Assembly: GCA_905221605.1 (NCBI GenBank)
Contig: CAJNDS010002346.1
Span: 1 to 64,000, forward strand
DNA from: Symbiodinium natans
Lineage: Eukaryota > Sar > Dinophyceae > Suessiales > Symbiodiniaceae
Direction of reading: 5' to 3'
Length of the DNA: 64,000 nt
The stretch's first letter is position 1. Each line of letters starts with the position of its first letter. The position numbers and the translations under genes are program-made. Shown piece by piece: positions 60,101 to 64,000 of this stretch. The notes under the pieces were generated by a model, which saw nothing but the letters and a program-made list of their open reading frames with translations, was not told the DNA's origin and did not search any database.

Positions 60101-62881
60101 TAGGATTAGGGGGACCCTTGCGGATATAGACCCTCTGAGTAAGTTCCCTGTTTAAGAGAGCCAGAAGAGGGTTAAGAAGGGGTTCCCTTTTAAGGGTCCC
60201 CCTTATCCTACCTAGGAGTCTGTCAGAGGGCGCGTCGGCCTCTTTAGGCTTCACAGGGGTCGGGGCTGCCAGGTTTGCGGGGCGCGTCGGACTCTTCAGG
60301 GTTGAGGGCTCATTAAGTTTGGGGCTTAGGGTTTAGGGTTTAGGGTCTAGGGTTTATAGGGTTGAGGGTTTAGGGTTTCTGCCAAGCCAAACCACTCTTA
60401 TAGCTGTCCCCTGCAGCCTGTGCGTGCGTCTCGGCAAAGATGGCGGCCTCGGCAGTGTCCGCAGCCATGACACGACAAGGAGGGTTGCCCCCCCCCCCCC
60501 CCTTTCCCTACGCGCGCGCCTCAGCCCTAAGTAGAACCTAAATCATGCAACACTCATAAACTAGCCTGAACTCTAAACTTGACACTAAAACCTGCTGAGA
60601 TTTGGGAGCACCCCTGAGGATCTTCCTCGCAACTAATCAAGTAACCCTACATGTATGTGGCCTTAGCCGTAACCCCGCACCCCGTAAGGCTGCTCGACTT
60701 CCCCCGCTGTGTCGGCCTTTGTCTATGGTACAGTGCTTTAGTTTGTTTTAATGAGGCTAGGCCCTAAACCCTAAACCCTAAACCAGGGTTTACAGGGTTT
60801 AGGGTGGGCTGGCAGCTGACTCGTCCACGCTTGGGAAGTGCCTGCGAGAAAGTGTCTATGGTTTGCAGAGGGCTCAATTTAGGACATTCCTGCTGAAAGC
60901 CCTAAACTAAGGTCTAATCCCTAAAGTGTAAACCCTGAACCCGAAGTCCATAGCCCACAAGTAAGCCCTGAGCCCTAAGCCGTAGTATCTAGGCTGGCCA
61001 TTACAACCCTCAGGAGCCTCTTCAACCCACAAGGAAAACACACAATGTCCAAAGATCCCTAAATTGTTTCATGCCCCAAGCCCTAAACCCTAAACCCTCA
61101 ACCCTAACCCTAACCCTAACGCCCTAAACGCATCTAAAAGCCCGACTTGCAGGCCATGGTGCCAAGCCCGCGCCCGCTCGTTCTGCTAGCTGCGCCTGGC
61201 ATCTTTCAGGTTTAGGGTTTAGGGTTTAGGGCTTAGGGCTTAGGGCTTAGGTTTCTGTAGGGATTGAGGGGTGTCAGGGTTCTTCAAGGCTTGAAGGCAA
61301 CTTGCATTTCAGATGGAGCAAGCCAGGCCTTGCAAGTTCGAAAGAGCTGTAACATCTTCCAAAGACCTGGAGTACCCCTGACCCCAAAAACCCCCGAACC
61401 CTCAAGTTCTGAAATCCTCAAACCCTCAAACCCTCAAACCCCTCAAACCCCTCAAACCCCTCAAACCCCTCAAACCCTCAATCACCCGAAACCTAAACCC
61501 TAAACCCGAAACCCTAAGCCCCTAAACCCTAAACCCCTCAACCCTCAACCCTCAAACCTCAAACCCTCAATCGCAGCGTCGGAGGAGCCTGCAGCTGCCT
61601 CAAGATGCGAGTTTAGGATTTAGGGTTAGGGTTGGGGTTTATATACTTGGAGGTTCATGGTACTTACTAACCAATTATGACTGAACTTATAAGGGTACTT
61701 AAGGGGCTTATAAGTGGTTATAAGTGCAGGTAGAATTGGTTAAAAAGTACCATGAACCTCCATGTAGGGTTTAGGGTCCGAAAGCCGCCCGTTTTGTAGG
61801 GATCTTATAGGGTCTATGGGGGTCGAAACGGCTTAGTGATTTGGGGTCCTCGGTTGTTACAGGGTCTATGGGGCTGAGTGCTTGGGTTTTTTGGGGTCTA
61901 TAGGGTTCGGGGTTCAGGGTGTTCGGCTTCCAGGGTTGATGGGTTTAGGGTGACTGTGCCAAAACTTGGCTGCACTCAGGAGAGTAGCTGAAAGTTAAAC
62001 TTTAGCTGCCTTAAGAAGAAACCCAATAAACCCAAAAAAGGTAAGGATCTAAGTTACAGTAAAGTACCACAAGAAAAAGCGGGTGTAGAGCTACCGGGTT
62101 TTGTTTGCGAAGCTTGCTTGAGGCCCACCGCTCTGTTAGCATAGTCTTCGGTAGAGACAATAGAACGACAGTAACCTTAAACCCTAAACCTTAACCAAGG
62201 TTTTGGCTCAAACAAAAAACATGGCCACATACAAGTCCAAAAGCAATAAAACTCCAAACTCTAAAGCCCTAAACCAAATCACGAAGCCTTGGACGCTGCT
62301 CGGATACTCGAATGCCCCTACATAAGAGAGATATCCTTAAAATTTCTAGGGATCCTACTCGAGATGTAAGAAATATTCCTGAATCTAAAAACCTTTCCTT
62401 GGTAAGTTCCCAAACTCTGGTCCACGTATGGGTACCCTAAATATTAGGGGCTGCCTTTAATATTGACCCCAATATCATGATTAGAGAAGTGACCCTCTGA
62501 GGGTATTTCATGGGCCGTAATATGGTCCCTAACCTCCTTTAAAGGGTTCTGATGCAGCTCCGTAGGATGTAGACGCCCGGCCCAGAGTACCGCAACAGGT
62601 TAGGGTGTAGGGTCTAGGGTTTGGGGCTTCCCGCCCAAAGCTCAAGGCTAAAACACTCTAAGCGCCCTAAAACTAGGACGGCCCTGAAAAACTCGCTGAT
62701 AAAGATTCCAGAGTACGTATGATCCTCTTAAACTCTGGAAGGAAAATGGAATATATCCCGAGGGCCCTTAACACCCCCTAAACCCTGATTACACCTAGAC
62801 AAGCTTCTCGCAATGCCCGGGCCTTCATCAGGCGTCCGGCAACTCCCCGACGCCGGTAGGCGGACGCCACGCAGACGTAGC
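57129..62881 (-). CDS. GNAT-family N-acetyltransferase, split in microexons (5' end missing)
   Basis: Acetyl-CoA-dependent N-acetyltransferase fold; the substrate cannot be told. Exons in transcript order: 62881-62823, 61195-61172, 60447-60418, 59587-59558, 59026-58945, 57893-57874, 57654-57607, 57161-57129; these join without a phase break. The first holds the acetyl-CoA loop (ASAYRRRGVAGRLMK, the R-x-x-G-x-A/G motif). Next come helix AQLAERAG, strand AAIFAETHAQ and DVEDGIMDPK, then ERQEVLAALGFR followed by LQFDYTQPPLS, the typical end of a GNAT subfamily whose members read 'LGFR..dF.YvQPpL'. VNYLDDFAGSVLGWEE and ESFKDTDWYQG look like its C-terminal helices. Donors are mostly GC, two GA; acceptors are AG. 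Neither start nor stop codon was identified; the N-terminal part should lie above 62.9 kb. The last three exons rest on weaker similarity than the first five. Confidence 0.78.
58104..58450. repeat. Facing TTTAGGG and CCCTAAA arrays
   Basis: (TTTAGGG)n at 58104-58175 turns directly into CCCTAAA at 58176-58200, a head-to-head junction; a second CCCTAAA array is 58369-58450. All within the GNAT intron 58944-57894. Confidence 0.9.
58815..58922. repeat. (ACCCCTAC)n and (CCCTAAA)n
   Basis: Seven or so ACCCCTAC units followed by CCCTAAA, ending about 25 bp from the GNAT exon 59026-58945. Confidence 0.95.
59048..59205. repeat. (TTTAGGG)n array
   Basis: About twenty units starting about 20 bp beyond the GNAT exon 59026-58945. 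On the transcript strand the exon is thus preceded by CCCTAAA and followed by TTTAGGG. Confidence 0.95.
59405..59695. repeat. Two (CCCTAAA)n arrays around GNAT exon 59587-59558
   Basis: 59405-59518 and 59596-59692. Both have the same orientation, in contrast to the inverted arrangement around the next exon. Confidence 0.95.
60090..60230. mobile_element. Hairpin element, family N, with 10-bp direct flank
   Basis: GGATAGGATTAGGGGGACCC left arm and GGGTCCCCCTTATCCTACC right arm are inverted. CTGTCAGAGG is found at both ends (about 60090 and 60220) and looks like a target-site duplication. It lies in the GNAT intron 60417-59588. Confidence 0.75.
61646..61763. mobile_element. Hairpin element, family C
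   Basis: CTTGGAGGTTCATGGTACTT left arm, AAGTACCATGAACCTCCATG right arm, with TTATAAGTGGTTATAAGTG repeats inside. Copy of 43214-43352. Confidence 0.8.
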
Positions 62882-62976
62882 CTTGGGGTTCGAGAGTTTA
62901 GGGTTTAGGGTTTTTTGGGTTTTGGGGCTTTTGGGGTTGTACCCTCCAGACGGATGATCACGCGCAACGCGCCCCG

Positions 62977-63218
62977 CCATTTCCATCGGTATTTACGGTG
63001 TTTTTTCTGCTTTGCATGCCGAAAACACCGGTGGGCGCAGTGTTTCGGGGGGGGGGTCAGTTACGTTTGGTAAGTGAGTACATACTGGGGCCCCCATTTC
63101 CATCGGTATTTACGGTGTTTTTTTTCTGCTTTGCATGCCGAAAACACTGGTGGGCGCAGTGTTTTCGGGGGGGGGGGGGGGGGGGGGGCAGTTACGTTTG
63201 GTAAGTGAGTGCATGCTG
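62977..63218. repeat. 117-bp tandem duplication
   Basis: Unit beginning CCATTTCCATCGGTATTTAC and ending near GTACATACTGGGG occurs at 62977-63093 and 63094-63218. The copies differ by a few bases and by the length of a G-run. Confidence 0.9.
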
Positions 63219-63360
63219 GGGCATGAGGTCCACACCAACCTGACACATGAGGTCCACACCAATCTGACACAGGAGGCCCCACATCAACGTGACACATTGC
63301 TGCTTGGTTTCAAGCATCCTGGCAAGCTCTTTCCAGCCATGCATCTTACTTACCAAACGT
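63193..63360. repeat. Inverted repeat and GAGGTCCACACCAA triplet
   Basis: ACGTTTGGTAAGTGAGTGCA (63193-63212) is matched inverted by CATCTTACTTACCAAACGT (63342-63360). Between them three copies of a roughly 21-bp unit (GAGGTCCACACCAACCTGAC and relatives, 63226-63296). Confidence 0.8.
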
Positions 63361-64000
63361 CGCACTGCCTATACCACGCTGCTTTCTGCTCGTCGCTTGT
63401 TGCGGAAGCCTAGATTGAAAGCCATCCTTGAGGCTCTGCGTCTTTATCGTACAGCACGTGCCGGTCTTCTGGGGTGCGAACCTGCGCACTTTTGGGATGC
63501 CAAGCATGACAGCAATTGGCTCTTTTAAGCGGCTCTGCACGTGGAAGGCGTAGCGAATCCCAGAAAAAATCTCAACCTTATGATGAGGTTTGCTGTGTGC
63601 CGTGCGGTACGAATCACTCGGCAGGGACAGTGTTTTCAGCATGCCCGCATGTTTCCACGCGCGTGAACATCCCCCTGGCGCGTTATAGGGCTTCAGGGCT
63701 TTGGGGTTAAGGCCTGGCCACGCTGGGGAACTATTTCTCAGATGCGAATTCTGGTGTCCTCCTGCACCGTTGCCCGAAACCCTATAATTCCTAGACATTG
63801 AACCCTAGTCACCTAGGCGAGGGGGTGCAAATATTTGGCCAGAATGCAAGGCAGTTGTGCGATGACTTTGCTTCTTGAGGACTGTCACTGATTTTCGGCA
63901 ATTCCGAATACTCAGAAAATTAGCGACTGTTGCTGATGGAGCCCAGATGCTGATGAGGCAGTGGTTTCCTTGGCCATTTGGGGGTCGGGTAGCGGGCGGC
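63361..64000. other. Repeat-poor right edge, no gene verified
   Basis: About 640 bp without telomere-type arrays. Both strands have open stretches (minus: GIRYAFHVQSRLKEPIAVML around 63560-63480; plus: KAILEALRLYRTARAGLLGC around 63420-63480). No family recognised. It may hold the 5' exons of the GNAT gene, which must lie above 62.9 kb. Confidence 0.4.

Noticed and set aside
60212-60300. Open island PTRPANLAAPTPVKPKEADA as a GNAT exon
   Set aside because: The GNAT chain runs from AETHAQ (60418) to DVEDGIMDPK (59587) in phase without it.
62204-62214. Partial match to the dinoflagellate spliced leader (TTTTGGCTCAA)
   Set aside because: Only 11 bases match and the flanking leader bases do not; no downstream gene on the plus strand.
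1-64000. A true chromosome end
   Set aside because: Telomere-type arrays are short, in both orientations and interleaved with verified exons across the whole window, so they are interstitial.
1-64000. CRISPR array
   Set aside because: Repeats are head-to-tail without unique spacers of constant length, and the gene structure is eukaryotic.

Overview
The window looks like nuclear DNA of an alveolate, most likely a dinoflagellate. Five things point there. (1) TTTAGGG/CCCTAAA telomere-type runs are scattered through the whole 64 kb. (2) Every gene I can verify lies on the minus strand. (3) Introns end in AG, usually followed by G. (4) Splice donors are mostly GC, with some GT and GA. (5) Short hairpin (MITE/introner-like) elements are common in the introns. 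Nothing bacterial, organellar or viral was recognised. Species cannot be told from the sequence alone.

Coding sequence is a small fraction of the window. Real exons are tiny (often 20-100 nt). They were found by reading the minus strand and requiring that neighbouring pieces join in phase into a known protein family. Moving downstream along the minus strand: a GNAT-type acetyltransferase (62881-57129, start not found); an ABHD17-like alpha/beta hydrolase (55497-34952) in about 20 microexons with the whole catalytic triad; a ubiquitin-like-domain/coiled-coil gene (46557-44571) nested inside one hydrolase intron; a TPR fragment (27838-27529); a second TPR protein (25981-21892); and a long protein of an uncharacterised protist family, probably DUF4470-like (14673-7009).

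Between the exons are introns and spacers built from arrays of TTTAGGG and its variants (TTTTAGG, TTTAGGGG, TTTGGGG, TGTAGGG, TTTATAGGG and others), unique islands of 60-300 bp, C/G homopolymers, AT microsatellites and at least a dozen families of 70-150 bp hairpin elements. Many unique islands are open in one frame on the minus strand. Where a homology-anchored gene spans them they are skipped in phase, so an open frame alone is weak evidence here; those islands are listed at low confidence.

Non-genic landmarks: an AT-rich left edge (1-560); a 1.2 kb patch with nine near-identical palindromes around an AAT/AGT microsatellite (4.1-5.3 kb); a 21-bp minisatellite (40.5-40.9 kb); a cluster of CCGTTAAAG hairpins with a perfect 70-bp inverted pair around a tRNA-like sequence (53.6-54.4 kb); and a 117-bp tandem duplication (63.0-63.2 kb).
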